Shown piece after piece: positions 23,601 to 34,905 of a stretch of 64,000 nt of DNA. Source of the stretch: Volvox africanus (taxonomy: Eukaryota > Chlorophyta > Chlorophyceae > Chlamydomonadales > Volvocaceae); NCBI GenBank assembly GCA_030268105.1, contig BSDZ01000089.1:2108001-2172000 (forward strand). The letters are read 5' to 3'. A model generated the notes under the pieces. The model worked only from the letters and a program-made list of their open reading frames with translations. It was not told the origin of the DNA and ran no database searches. Both the position numbers and the translations under genes were made by a program. Within the stretch, counting starts at the first letter, position 1. Each line of letters starts with the position of its first letter.

Positions 23601-25980
23601 TCGCACAATAAGGAAGTCGGAATGTCGGCCCCGTAATATCTTGCCACATTTTCGGTCCGGCCTTCCTTTGAATCCCCGTAATCAACACAACTCCTGGGCT
23701 TGATTTCCTGCCTCCGCTCCCTCGCTCTTTTCCTTTTCACAGGCCTTCCGGCACAGCTACGGCTTGAGCCTAGAGTGGCGGTTCTGGGAGCCTCTGGTCC
23801 TCATGATTGATGAGGTATACCGCAACCGGGCGGATAGCACTTTAGCTGCCATGAAGGCGGCACAGCAGGAGAAGCTCAAGGTTGGTTGGATAAAGAAAGA
23901 CTAAAGGAAGGCGGATGTTGTAAAGGCCGTGTGGGGCCCCTTTCATGGTATTCCTTTTCTCCTGTCTGCCTATCTGCTTTGGACGGAATTGTCGGATATC
24001 GGTATCCAGGGGCGTGGGAAGGTTGACAGCGGCACCCACTACCGCCGCAATGGAAACCCCTTCCATCCGCCCCCACGATAGTAACGAGGTAGCTCAAGCT
24101 GATAGGAAACTCTGTGCCGCTATATGAAGAGCTGGCCGCCACCACGTAGCAGCACTCTGGTACCTCCCCAACTTCTCGATTCTCCGGATGGCCACCAGCG
24201 CACATGCACTGGCATACTTGCTGAGATTTTGTGAATATGGCATTGCTAAACGGGCATCGTGTTGGCTCGTGACCTGTCTTGGTCTTCCTGCAGGCGATCA
24301 AGCGGCAAGTTCGTGCAGCTTTGGGGTACCCCAGCGCTGTGGCAAATGGAAAAATCAACCACCTTCAACGGCAGCTGAAAAGCGCACGCAAGATCCTTGC
24401 GTGGAGCGACCGGAAGGTGTGCAGTGGGGTGCATGAGCTGAAGTTGGGCTGGAGCTTATGCAGTTGGCAGCTTGGTACACGATTAATAATTTGGAGGGTT
24501 AGTTGAGTTTAGTTATGATAACGAGAAGACGAGATGGTTGACGAGATTGGGTAAGGGTGGGGTCCCGTTCACATCCGCCCAGCTACCATCGCCGAACCCT
24601 ACTTGCTTACGGCCTCTCCTCCTATCTCGCCATTCTTCTCGACTGTTGAGACCTGAGCTTATTTTCCACCAGTGTGCGTGGTGGTTCATGTATGTTTCAT
24701 CCCGGTATCGTTTCCACCACGTAGCCCACAATCCGCTGTGATGGGAAGGTGGAATGGCCCTCTCTGCAGCCAACTCGAGCCATGGGACTGCAATTGCAAT
24801 ACTCAAATCTGGACCGGGACTGGGTCCCCGGGCGCTGTCCGAATAAGCACCTGTCCACCCACCGCCGCTGACACGCCCTGTAGAGGGCTCCAGGCTCGCA
24901 CCCCGCTTGAAGCTCCTTACCTCCTTACCTCCGACACGCCCTGCAGGGGGAGCAGTCTCTACGTCAGATGGCGATGAAGGACTATCACCTCGGTTACCAA
25001 CTGGACCGGTGAGGAAAAGAACGGGCCCAATCACAGGAATTCAGGGGTTAGCATGGATGGTTACGGATGCGCTAGAAGCGGATCAGGCAATAAGGGCGAT
25101 ATCCCGCACTCGACGACGGAATGGAGCTCTTACCCAATGGTTGCGTGGTCGAAGAAGCTTGGTTTGGCCAGCAGCTGTAGAAAGTGCGCCTATTCGTAGC
25201 CTTAACTTCACATCTCCCTGTCGCACAAATCTCAAAGGTCCCTCGTTGTCGTTCCCTACCTCGCCTTTGTGTTCATCTTCATCACCCTCATATTCATTCA
25301 GGGCGGTGGAAGAGAACTACACTCTGCGGCGCTCCCTACAGGATCTCGAGCAACGCTACAGCCACACAATTGAAGGAGCTGCACCCGGCAGGTTTAGCCC
25401 CGGAGGACACGTCACTACGCCTGCTGGAAGCGGCGTTCCCCGCGGCCGCTCTATTACATCTGCGTCGCCGCCCAGCGCTGCTGGTGTACCCTCACCCCAA
25501 CGGTCCAATTCCGACCTGTATGCGTCAGCTCTGCACAGCCCTCAGCGCATGAGCTCCATTGCGTCTCAGCAGCACATAATGAGTCCCAAGCGGCCCCACG
25601 AACACGAACTTGAGCGCTTCCATCGGGTTTCGGATCGCTATGTCGGGGGCCCGCCTTACCCCTACCCGCATGCACAGCCCCAGCCGCAGCCGCAGCTGCA
25701 GACGCAGAGGTCTCGCCAGTCTCTGAACCAACTCCCCCACGAGGCTGATGACGGGTTGCCGTCGCAGAGAAGCCTTTCGCAGCAGCGTAACTCTCAGTAT
25801 AGTGACCAGCCGCAGCAGTTCCCCCGAAGCCATAGCGATAGCCAGGGCCACAGTCACAGCCATAACCAATTGCGTGCCTCTGATGGCACCTTCTCGCGCC
25901 GCACGAGTATGTCTGCCCTGCCGGGGGGCCTCGGCGCCCGCACGGACGGAGCCAGCATGGGAGGATTGTCACACACATAG
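17610..25980 (+). CDS. Coiled-coil and Ser/Pro-rich protein, function unknown
   Basis: This is one gene by exon phase. Exons: 17,610-17,624 (tentative start, MDRDE), 17,711-17,853, 18,699-18,825, 19,025-19,078, 19,251-19,307, a small missing piece, 20,383-20,449, 20,894-20,945, 21,350-21,727, 22,248-22,474, 22,986-23,048, 23,743-23,880, 24,294-24,416, 24,968-25,008 and 25,302-25,980 (TAG). It encodes about 730 aa. The first third is heptad-rich (LQELETEVARL, ENDQLRRHIAALERQL, ALRHLERMTKLLE, LDKENLELKDM). Then comes a Ser/Pro/Arg-rich linker, a more globular part (SGWVPKDVVRLIQ, YGLSLEWRFWEPLVLMIDE), a second coil (NHLQRQLKSARKIL, YTLRRSLQDLEQRY), and a low-complexity Pro/Gln/Ser/His tail. Apparent stops at 21,775 and around 23,040 are avoided by in-phase donors. 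No enzyme motif, signal peptide or membrane segment was seen. A cytoskeletal, ciliary or centrosomal scaffold is possible, but this is only a guess from its shape. Confidence 0.7.
20211..20235 (+). repeat. G-run cluster in an intron of the coiled-coil gene
   Basis: Several runs of five or more G lie close together in an intron (19,308-20,382). They could form a G-quadruplex on the transcribed RNA; this is inferred from the sequence only. Confidence 0.4.
22929..22943 (+). repeat. Poly-C tract just upstream of an acceptor
   Basis: An uninterrupted C run sits in the intron 22,475-22,985 of the coiled-coil gene, about 40 bp before the CAG acceptor. It may act as part of the pyrimidine tract. Its length is likely to be variable or uncertain in the assembly. 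Confidence 0.6.
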
Positions 25981-28350
25981 CCGTGGAGCAGGTTGGGTGG
26001 GATAGGTTGCCTGAAATGTTAGGGTAACAGAGGGCACGTACATTTTGGTCAAGGGCTCTGTGTTCATGTGCCTGCGAATGGTGGCTCAAGGATGAGGACA
26101 CGCTGCTGATGAATACGTTGTGAAGCAGTGCCACCACCACCACCACTATCATGACCACCACCACCAAGTGTGCGAGGTGGCGGCCTTGGCGATATGTACA
26201 TGAATGCACATATCGTTCGTGGTATAGCTGACCTAGCTCTGTACGTCATCCGTGTGTGTAGGCAAAGTTAACTGACTTTGCGTCTTTCATCATGTGTGTT
26301 GTTTGCGAGGCGTCGTGGGAGGAGCGGCGACATGCACCGTAATACTTCCCCGCCGACGTTCTTTTGCATGGCTGTTGTCTTGGCGCGATCCGCGGGCCGG
26401 GTGACGAATGGGGCGGAGTTTTTCGTATCCCTATGCACAATTCCATAACATTGCTTTGTTCACTGGATGACACCGACCTAGTAATTGATATCGTCGATGG
26501 AGGTCACCCAGCTGGATGGCAGCTGCCTGGTCGAGCGCTCCTGCTCGTTTTTTTGTTGTAATATCAGCCTCAGAACGTGCGTGATGGCCGAGCGAGCAGG
26601 TTTCCATTCACGTCTTTGACCTCACTTTTTCTGCTGGCGCGTGTGCAGACCACTGCCCGACATTATGCTTGGCGATGACCTGTGTGAAATGGCTGAACTT
26701 TGGTGGATGGTGGGAATCCAATTTTGTGACATTGTATGTAATGACAAGTTGGTACGGTGTAAATTGTGACCCTGGGCGCGGGCTGCCATGATGTGCACAT
26801 ACAGCTGTCACCACGGCCATATAGCCCCCATTCACGTGCGCATATGCGTTTGCCGTTCCAGCTCGTTAAAACATCCGACTAGAGAAACAACAAGCAAGCA
26901 TCCGACTGTGCGCCGTCTGAGTTCGCCTCGTAACCGAAACCTGGTAATCTGCGTGTAACCGCGCGCATACCTGTTGTCCCCCGCACGCATGTCCCAAACG
27001 GTGGACATGCATCTGGTGGGTGCATACATGTGCTGCATCAGGATGACTGGTGCGCAGTAGCATGGATAAAGGTGGCACGGATTGACTGACTCCAGCAACC
27101 CCAACCAGCCGAAGAGAAAGCCATGGCCGGCTACCAGCAAGCCCGTGGCAGAATAATGGACATGCTCGGAGGGAACGTGATGATGAGGGTCACTGGGGTG
27201 AAACCACGTCCTAAACGACTATCATCACCTGATGATGATCGTTCACCATCCTGTGGTACGCGGCCGTGTCCGCAATGTCACGGAATGCCAGAAGCGTGTC
27301 TAGCATTTGTGCATACATATCTCTTTTACAAAACCGCATAAACTCCTTATATTATGTCCAGACATGGGTGTTGGTAACCTATAATAAAAGCAAACGCAGG
27401 TGGCGGCGGTGTCGCAACACAACACGTAGCCTGCACAACGCGTAACAACTGAGATTTCGCACGTCGCAGCTAACTGCAACCGTACGGATCTGCAACCACA
27501 GTTCCGGCAACTACTCGTCAGCATAACCGAGCTACAATAACGCAATTCTTACAATTCACGAACACATAAACCGGCGACGATGGCTTGCGAACGCGCAGAC
27601 TGATGTTTCGGTCTGGTGAGGCTGGACTACATTGCTGTGGTTGTAATGGTTGGCGAGTATGTAATCCCCTGCTTACTCCCGCACCCCGGGGACTGCTGTA
27701 ACTTCTAAGTCCCTTGGTTCCCATCCTCTTACTGGATGGAGCCTGCTGCCCTACGTGCAGCAGGGGGTACATGGCGTACTCACTGTGCAGACGGTAAGCT
27801 GATCCAATTTGAGCCGCTCGCTCGGCGCCCAGCACATAGCCGGCACCATGCAAGCCGTATTTTCCGAAACCGCGGCTAAACAAGCTAAGAGCCACAATAC
27901 AATACCCCTTGATTTCAACGATTATGCATTACCTTGGTGGGTCTAGATGGTATGTACCTCCGCCCCCTATTTGCACAATTTCATAGCGTGTCATTCTCGT
28001 GCATGTATGCATGTGAACTGCGTATGGGCTGCACATACATGGGGCTGTAGATAGATGATCGCTTGTACTCATTGTGGCCTGCAGGTTTAGTAAAACTTCG
28101 GTCGGCAATCTGAGATGCAGTGCTGCTGATCCAGAACCACCTACGAACCACACACATTGCCTGTGCTGAGCCATATCCATGGATTTGAGAAGTGTCTCAT
28201 CCAACCGGCCCGACGGTCACACGGTGACACGGCGACACAGTAACACGGCCACCAACTAGACAGAGTCCCGAAACACAGACCGGCCACGGAAGGCGACTGG
28301 GTGCTTGGCCACTCACTCCACGTCCTCCCATTCTCCCTGCCCCTTCTTTA
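25981..28350. other. 3' region of the coiled-coil gene and gene-poor spacer
   Basis: A CCA-rich simple repeat lies at about 26,131-26,166 in the presumed 3' UTR of the coiled-coil gene. A TGTAA near 26,556 is a candidate polyadenylation signal. A plus-strand frame at 27,123-27,341 (ATG, 72 codons, MAGYQQARGR...) and a minus-strand frame at 27,895-27,518 (125 codons but no upstream ATG) are open; neither is recognised. The right end should be the 3' side of the minus-strand AAA gene. Confidence 0.4.
28215..28254. repeat. Short tandem repeat, 8-bp unit
   Basis: There are about five degenerate copies of an 8-bp unit of the form GGTGACAC (GGTCACAC, GGTGACAC, GGCGACAC, AGTAACAC, then a partial copy). 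It lies about 100 bp beyond the stop of the AAA gene on its 3' side. Confidence 0.6.
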
Positions 28351-28894
28351 TCACACAACCGACACCACCGCTCTCTGCACGCTGCCGTACATGGCCGTCA
28401 GGTTAGGCGAGGACCACACGCTGGGCTGAACCAGCAGCAGGGCTGATTCAAAATGCCGCATCGCCACCTGCGGCGGAAAGGAGGGACAAATGGAGAAGAG
28501 GGCTATTACGAACATCCGAACAGCGAAAAAGGGGTGGAAAGAGGCAACACAGAGAATGAGGCAATACGGAGAAGCTTAACAAAAAGGAGAGAAACAGAAA
28601 ACTGGGAAGTGGAAGAATGGTGGACTCTGGTACTGGCGACTTGGTGCTGAATTAGGCGGTTACACGTGAGACCAATTTCAAGTCCCTCCATGTAACGAGG
28701 CCTGCACTATTATATATGTGCGTGTCGGCATAATGTTCGTTTTGATGACACACTAGTGTACTTTGCCCTCTTGCACAGGCTAAGTTGAAATCGTCAAACA
28801 AGCTGAAACCCAGCTTCCTCACCCGCTCCATCCCAAGGTCCTCCAGCGCCGCCAGACCCGCCTCCCACACAACCGCAGCTAAATCGGCAACACT
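28351..28894 (-). CDS. AAA+ ATPase (Cdc48/NVL/AFG2-like), last two exons only
   Basis: Two minus-strand exons join in phase. Exon 28,894-28,823 encodes SVADLAAVVWEAGLAALEDL and ends with CGG|GTGAGG. Exon 28,467-28,351 begins after CCGCCGCAG with VAMRHFESALLLVQPSVW and ends in TGA. In type II AAA ATPases the final helical subdomain has exactly this order: a GADLAALxREA-type helix carrying sensor 2, a short linker, then xxxHFExAL...(V/R)PSV and a C-terminal helix. I could not find Walker A, Walker B or second-region-of-homology exons in the 1.8 kb upstream of it. So this is either a gene with unusually distant upstream exons, or a truncated copy or relic. Which AAA subfamily it belongs to is uncertain. 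Confidence 0.55.
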
Positions 28895-30697
28895 CTAACC
28901 TGCCGTATGCACGGATAAGAACTGGATGTCTACATCATCAGCCATCGGACAGCCAGTGTCTCAGAGAAATTAAGTTTTGGAAATTTAATGCAAAAGAAAA
29001 GCGAAGAAATGACATGACCAGCACGGGATGGTCTCCTGGTCCATGAACATATGGTACGAAATCCAAAATCATGTTTAGATTCTGAAGCAGGCTCAAGGGG
29101 TTCAAGGGGTAGAAGCTGTACCATGACGTCAACAAGAAATCCGGGGATAAGGTATGCTTGACGATGCCCTGTTGAGTATGATCGACAAGAATATACCTCA
29201 GGAATGGGAAAGACATATCATGAGTTACCACAGGAGCACGAACAGAGGGCGGGGCACTTTCCTTTCTTCCCAATCGCTTCCCAACCGCCCGAACGCTTTG
29301 ACTTTGTGAGATTGTGACAATGCTGGGGGCAAGCGCACGTGCTGGCGCTATCACGATGAAACCTCTCGCGAGAATTTTGACTCTGGGGGCCCTTCTCCCT
29401 CTCAGCCGCCCCCGACTGAACCACTTTAAATGTTTGCAACCAGCTCGTAATCCCATCCCAAATCAGGATATAATCGGCGTCGTGCAACCGTTTTGCTAGC
29501 GCAAATACATGTAAAATTTCTTTTTTAGGATTACGAACCGTGTAATGCAAGGTTGCAAGGAATGTATAGGATATTTGCTATCAGCACCCTCGCCCAGCAC
29601 GGCAGCAACAACGATGATCGTGAAAGGGAAATTGCCTGAAACTGGCCGCAAACCACATTGGGTTGTGTGTTTCCTTTGCTCAGTGTGTCCGGCATTGCCC
29701 TTGGAATCGGTAGAACTGGCCTATCAAATATGGAAACCCGTCGATGCCGTACCCCGTCAGCCAGGGAGGACCGCACAATTACAGTTTTTGGAACATGTGG
29801 CCAGGTGCTAGGGCCGATGTGCGGCTATGTAATGCACATCCAGGCCGCAGGCTGAGCTAAGCACGGGGCCCATAACAATCAATTGCTGAACTTTGTAAAT
29901 CAAGCTCCCTTGCCATAGAACCAGTGCTCATAGGTAATTTAATTCATTTCATTAAAGTATGTGAAGTTTGAAGGGCATAGGAGGAAACATTTGGAGCGTC
30001 CCACATCCTTGCAACCCCAAAATAACGCAAAATATTGTGTACGGGCGTTCGCTTACAAGGCCTTTACCAGAGTTTAAAATGCACCAATCAGTGTACGGAT
30101 GTTAAGATTCTTTGCTAATGGCATCACAACAGTGTTGAGGTAATTATACAACCAAAATGTGCAATGCATCGAAAAGGAAGCCTGTCAATCAAGCCTATTG
30201 TCAAAGGTAAAATGGCATTGCTCGTGTTCATCGATCAGTGGTACTGCACGTGTGATTTTTACTTTGCAGTGACAGTGCTTGTTGGTTGTCGTACGCCTGC
30301 CTACCACAAAACAATTAATGTGATTACAAATATATGCAATGCGTAATAAATATGTCGTATAGCTTTATGTCGTTTGCGGAAATGTATTTCAGTTAGTAAA
30401 TGCAGCACGTGTTTCAAATGCCTGTGCCACAGTAGGAGCTTTCCCAGGTTTATAGGGTAATTTCAAATAGCCTTGGGACTGCATAACTCAGGAAGTCGCT
30501 CAGCGCTTTCGGAAGACCGCTCGTTTCTGAAGGAGCACCTTCGCAGCGGGTGCTAATAAGTGGTGCGTGGGACTTATTCAACTCATTCATCTGCGCTTCC
30601 AAAATGGGTGTTTCAACGTCGAATTCTCGGGACCTGATGTTCCCTTCTGCGCTGCATAGGTCCTCCGTGCGCCTTGAAAAAACACCCGCATCTCGTA
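28895..30697. other. Spacer upstream of the AAA fragment and MARCH gene
   Basis: Minus-strand frames at 28,938-29,550 are open in places but show no AAA core motif. The stretch 29,880-30,450 is AT-rich and looks non-coding. The right end should carry the MARCH promoter and 5' UTR. A 124-codon minus-strand frame at 30,450-30,824 lies antisense to MARCH exon 1 and is probably a shadow. Confidence 0.4.
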
Positions 30698-32807
30698 ATG
30701 AGGAACCCTGCAGTATCCAATTCCGGGATTGCGGAAGAGACCGAACGCTTGCTGGGTAGCCGGACGAACGAAAGGCTTGAGCGAGACGCTTCCAATGGGT
30801 CAGCAGCAGTTCCAGCTTTGCCAACGTCAGAGGAACAACAACATGGCCATCAGGACACTGATGAGAAGCGTGGACAACAATGCGTGCTGTTTATTCCAGC
30901 GGCAGTGCAACAACCCGCGTCTACAAGCGGGCGTAACGGGGCTAGTGGCAATAGCCCTAGAGCTTCTGGGCATGCCCGAACAGCTTCCATGGACAGCTTA
31001 AAGAGTAGCAGCAGTGGCAGTGGGCCCTCCAGCGCAACCGTGGCACCAAAGGGCGAGTCAGGCCTATGCCGCATTTGCCTCGAGGAAGATTCCCTTAACA
31101 ACCTTGAACAACCTTGTGCTTGCGCGGGAACACAGAAGTACGCGCATCACGAATGCATTCAGGTGAGACCAGCATGCACATAGGAGCGGCCCTTTTCCGT
31201 GCCTGTTCTTGTGCTAAGCTGTCTCTTGGGGCAACTACGGTCCAAAAGCGTACCATGTCAAACCATGTTAAAAGGTATCATGGTATCATTCAGTTGTTTT
31301 GCCAACGCAACATGCGATGTTGTGCCTGAGAAATCAAACCTAGCGCACTTAATTTGCGTTTGGTGACGTTTACCTGTGTTTTAATCCTTCGTATCCTCTT
31401 TCCCTTTTTGCTCATCTGCATGTGCGTCTTTACTGCACGCTTTCCTCTCCTTCAGCGCTGGGTGAATGAGAAAGGCCACCTTCGCTGTGAGATCTGCGAC
31501 CAGCAGTACCGGGGGAACTTCTCGTTGCCGCCACAGGGTGCTGCGGGTACGGAGGATGCTGGCAACATGCTTTCGTCCATGTTTGCCATTCGCGTGGACC
31601 AAGGCGGGGAGCCGCTAGGAGCTCAACATGATCGTGCAGCGCTAGACTTTCTGGATGAATCCGACCACTACTACCAGCGCAACCCGCTTGCGTCCTGGTG
31701 CTTCACGTTCGTTATCTTCGTCATGTTCCTGGTATGCGTATGGTACAGCACGCACACGAGTCAGGATCATATGATTCTGGCTCGTGTGCGTGCTGTAGCA
31801 GGGTTCGAATGCGTGTCCAGTTCACTGGCACTTCTGGGATGCAGTATAGCTTTATTTCAGATGAGTCACCCTGGAATATACATGGGATTTGTATGCGCTC
31901 TATGGTGTAATGAGCTTTTAGGAGCGCGGGGAGTGTGGGCAAGGGTTATGTGTGAATACGCATGGGTATTGCTTAAAAGAGATATCCAAAGGAGAAACAT
32001 CCCGGAGGACTATGGTTCAGCTATGCCTGTAAGCGTGATGACTAAGGGCCATTACGCCCTTGCGAAGAGTGCTGAGCGACTGAGGTCACTGAAAGATTAG
32101 CGAGGAGAAGACAAAATCCCCATCTTTGGCAAGCCCTGAAAAGGATTTTGGGTATGCACGTATGGGGAACAGATAAGGTTGGTCACCAGGACGCATCCTT
32201 CTAGAAGATAGACTAGTAGTCCTTCATATGCGCTCAGGCCACGCCAAATCCTATCCGCTGATTACGACTTTATGACAGGTGGTACTGCATCACACGATGA
32301 TTGTGGCGGACGGTATGGACGGTTCTACTGCATCCGGCGATGAGTCCGAAGACTACGCAACCTCATTGACCCTTTTCTTGTTCTGGATTGGAACTAAGGT
32401 ACGCTAGCGAGAGTAGGTGTGGAACATGAAGCCGTCGCGCAAATCACGTTCGGATTACAGAGCAATTTGTAAATAACAGAACTAATAGGCTTGGCTTCAT
32501 GAAGCCCGCAGGTTGTCCATGTATTGGATGAGGGTACCCGGGCTATGTACCTAGTGAGCGTTTAGGCAGATTGTGCTCCTCGCTCCTTATTGTGCGTGTT
32601 TTGCGATTTTGTGTTTTACGACCCACGCAGGCCTTCCTTATTGGCATCCCGCTGTATACCGTTATGAGAATTGCCGCCCGCCAGGCCAGGCGTGAACAAT
32701 ACGAAGCGATGCTGCGCACGGGTGCATTTGAAGCCCCAGGTCGGCGATACGTATGGCGGATGCAGCTGCGTGACCAGGACCGGGGACATGGCCAGTTGCG
32801 TGTATGA
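30698..32807 (+). CDS. RING-CH (MARCH-type) membrane E3 ubiquitin ligase
   Basis: Four exons, all in phase 0: 30,698-31,162, 31,456-31,731, 32,279-32,398 and 32,631-32,807 (TGA), giving about 345 aa. The Ser-rich N-terminus is probably cytosolic. The RING-CH zinc finger (C4HC3) begins CRICLEEDSLNNLEQPCACA, continues KYAHHECIQ across the first intron, and ends RWVNEKGHLRCEICDQQY, with all eight ligands visible. Two hydrophobic segments follow: SWCFTFVIFVMFLVVL around residue 235, and LTLFLFWIGTKAFLIGIPLY across the last intron. The tail is basic. By family, these ligases sit in endomembranes and ubiquitinate membrane proteins. I chose ATG 30,698 because it is the first in-frame ATG and gives a sensible N-terminus. 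The gene converges on the ISCA1 gene, with a TGTAA at 32,895-32,899, 88 bp past the stop. Confidence 0.88.
31744..31797. repeat. 54-bp near-perfect palindrome with no loop, in MARCH intron 2
   Basis: The arms 31,744-31,770 and 31,771-31,797 are inverted copies of 27 bases with two differences. In sense RNA both differences become G-U wobbles, so the hairpin would be fully paired apart from the turn. It starts 13 bp after the donor of the intron that follows exon 2. Confidence 0.85.
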
Positions 32808-32894
32808 TACAAATGCCGGGAGCTACATGCCATCGAGTTGCCTGGCAATTGTGCGAGTTAAAACAGAAAATGTTAGGCTTGTTACAATCGGTTA

Positions 32895-32899
32895 TGTAA
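32895..32899 (+). terminator. Candidate TGTAA polyadenylation signal for the MARCH gene
   Basis: TGTAA, the usual chlorophyte polyadenylation motif, lies 88 bp after the stop. A TTACA (TGTAA on the minus strand) sits just before it at about 32,882, and another at 33,047-33,051; either could serve the converging ISCA1 gene. Confidence 0.4.
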
Positions 32900-33506
32900 A
32901 GGAAATTATCGTGGTGTGGTTTGGTCACAAAGAAAAGTTTATTTCTGCCCATTGTTTGTTGGCCTTGCATTCCAAGGGGGCGGGGTATAGGATAGCAGGG
33001 ATTACTTTGTGAGTTTTCCTTTGTGTCAGTCGTGCGGCGTGCATTATTACAGGAGCTGTTCTATTCGATACTAGTTTGTACTGGTTTGTTTGTTTTGTTT
33101 TCGCTGGCTGAATGTTGTGCCGTTTCGACAGTGCCACGGATAATAGCTTCCCGATTCCCATGAGAATGCTGACAGGTGGCGGTGGGGGCTTAACATTATT
33201 GTTAAAAAATGGGCGGCCCCGCAACTGGGTCGGCTTAAGCATGACATAAAATTGGAATACTTGGTTTCCAGTCCATTGCTAAATAAATGATTGACACTTC
33301 ACAAGATACATTTGCACCTTTCGTAACTCTGCAAGGTTAATGACATGTGCATTTACGCTTCATCATTCCCGCATCTCCTTGGAAGAGCCCGCCAAGGTCA
33401 TAGCAAGCGATCGATCCCCAAATGGTACAACAGCCCTGCTAAAGCAATGCTGTAGACGCTACGCGGTACATAAAGGCATTGCTGCCAGTCGCCACGCCAC
33501 TGCCCG

Positions 33507-34244
33507 TCATGTCGTAAAGGACTCCCCACAGCCACATGTCCCTTTGGCGTTCGGGTTCACGAATACGAACTCTTGCCTGTAGATAGCATCACCGTATGCA
33601 GCGCGGGCCGGTGACCTGAGAGGCAGCCATAGGGGCTCTGTCCTGTGCAGATATGCAAGGAAAGACGCACCTCAATTGGTCCTCGATATAGTCCATCTTC
33701 GTACCCAGTACATGCATGAGTGCGGCCGGTTCGATAAGGATGCGGACACCTTTATCCTCAACAAGCTCATCAAATTTCCCCTTGGTATCTGTAAACATAG
33801 TTAACATTTGGCGATGAGGAAAAGCAATAAGACATAAATACATGGATGCATACCTTCAATAAGCAGGTGTATGACATACACACATACCTGCGTAGTTTAA
33901 CGTATAGCTCAAGCCGCTGCAGCCGCGCGTCTTTACTCCAAGCTTTAAATACTCCTATACGGGCACACATTACATCCATTACAAGTTGGGACGTCTCAAA
34001 AGCACGCCCTAGCAATTCCCACCTTATGTCGTTTACTCAGGAGCTCCCGGACGCGGTCTACAGAATATAGTTATAATATATTACTGTAGTTACATGCCAA
34101 TTAAGGGATGATGAAGCAATAGGCCATCGACAAAGCCGACGTACCTGCCGCTGCCTCTGTCAGCTCCAACGCCGACTTCCTTGCCCTCGAAGTGCGCGTC
34201 ACTTCCTTCAAGGCTTCTGCCAAGCAACTAAGGGTAGCCTTCAT
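33507..34244 (-). CDS. ISCA1: ISCA1-type A-type iron-sulfur cluster assembly protein
   Basis: Five small exons: 34,244-34,145 (ATG), 34,057-34,023, 33,954-33,888, 33,788-33,671 and 33,576-33,507 (TGA). All junctions keep phase and sum to exactly 130 codons (129 aa), the usual length of this family. The HesB/IscA fold is complete: [37 protein letters not shown] with the first conserved Cys, [32 protein letters not shown], and the C-terminal CGCGESF with the other two Cys. By family, A-type proteins act late in the mitochondrial ISC pathway, helping to mature 4Fe-4S proteins. The N-terminus ([12 protein letters not shown]) is basic and could be a short targeting sequence, so mitochondrial location is likely but not certain; a plastid paralogue is less likely. 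It diverges from the TMF-like gene. Confidence 0.92.
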
Positions 34245-34905
34245 GGGCAGGCAGGACGGCCTCCAATGTCTCGAAACAAACGTCTGGTCTATAGAAGAAC
34301 TGAAATTCCTAACTCTGGGCTCAATGAATACAGACTTCGTGCACTTCGCTTTACGATTTGGGCTTCAGGTCAGCAATATGTAATGAAATTGTACTACGTC
34401 GCTTGAGCGAAAAACCAATTTTATTGGGATCCTGTCAGAATCTAAATACACGTCGCAACTACAATTAAAACTATAAGTTTGATTCTTGCATGTAGATTTA
34501 CCTCTGGCCTTGACAGCCGCAGGAAAACAAGCTCCAAACAGCGGAGGTCCGTTTTAATCCTTTCGTGCATCCAATTTTGGTCTTAAAGGATGGTTTACAC
34601 TCAGAACCATATATACGATGGAAGTGAGGGCTGTAACGGCGGACTTATCCAAAACTGAGGATTACATGCTGCAAGGGTTAGGACTAAAATTTGTCCAACA
34701 ATGGGTGGTGAAGAAATTGCTGCATCGAAAGTGCAGGTCGTGGACAGGTAATGATAAACTGTGTCGACACAAACCTCCAGGAACAGTTGCAGTTATATCT
34801 GATCTTGAGTGTAAGCTGGGTCCCAGTCGTTCGCGTGAACCAGTGATTTGTGAACCGTCTTCGTTTAAGTTATGGATATATTTCCGGCTGTGCCGTGGGG
34901 TTCAG
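34245..34905. promoter_or_regulatory. Divergent intergenic region between ISCA1 and TMF-like genes
   Basis: About 660 bp separate the ISCA1 ATG from the first firm exon of the TMF-like gene. It must contain the ISCA1 promoter and 5' UTR, and either the TMF-like promoter or its unresolved first exon(s). A plus-strand frame from ATG 34,618 is open but not coiled-coil-like. A possible 24-nt plus-strand exon near 34,520 (ENKLQTAE between AG and GT) has the wrong phase for the next exon. Confidence 0.4.

Noticed and set aside
27518..27895. Minus-strand frame of 125 codons resembling a mitochondrial presequence (SRGFGKYGLHGAGYV)
   Set aside because: It begins without an ATG, has no clear upstream exon, and I recognise no family; kept only as a note.
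28772..28897. Plus-strand terminal exon AKLKSSNKLKPSFLTR... after a CACAG acceptor
   Set aside because: The opposite strand reads the AAA helix SVADLAAVVWEAGLAAL with a matching following exon; the plus frame has no upstream partner or family.
30450..30824. 124-codon minus-strand frame antisense to MARCH exon 1
   Set aside because: No motif or splice context, and it covers the real MARCH start.
34123..34233. Plus-strand candidate exon ([13 protein letters not shown]...) for the TMF-like gene with AG and GT borders
   Set aside because: It is exactly antisense to ISCA1 exon 1, which has an ATG, phase-consistent joining and a recognised family; the plus-strand phase also does not match the next TMF exon.
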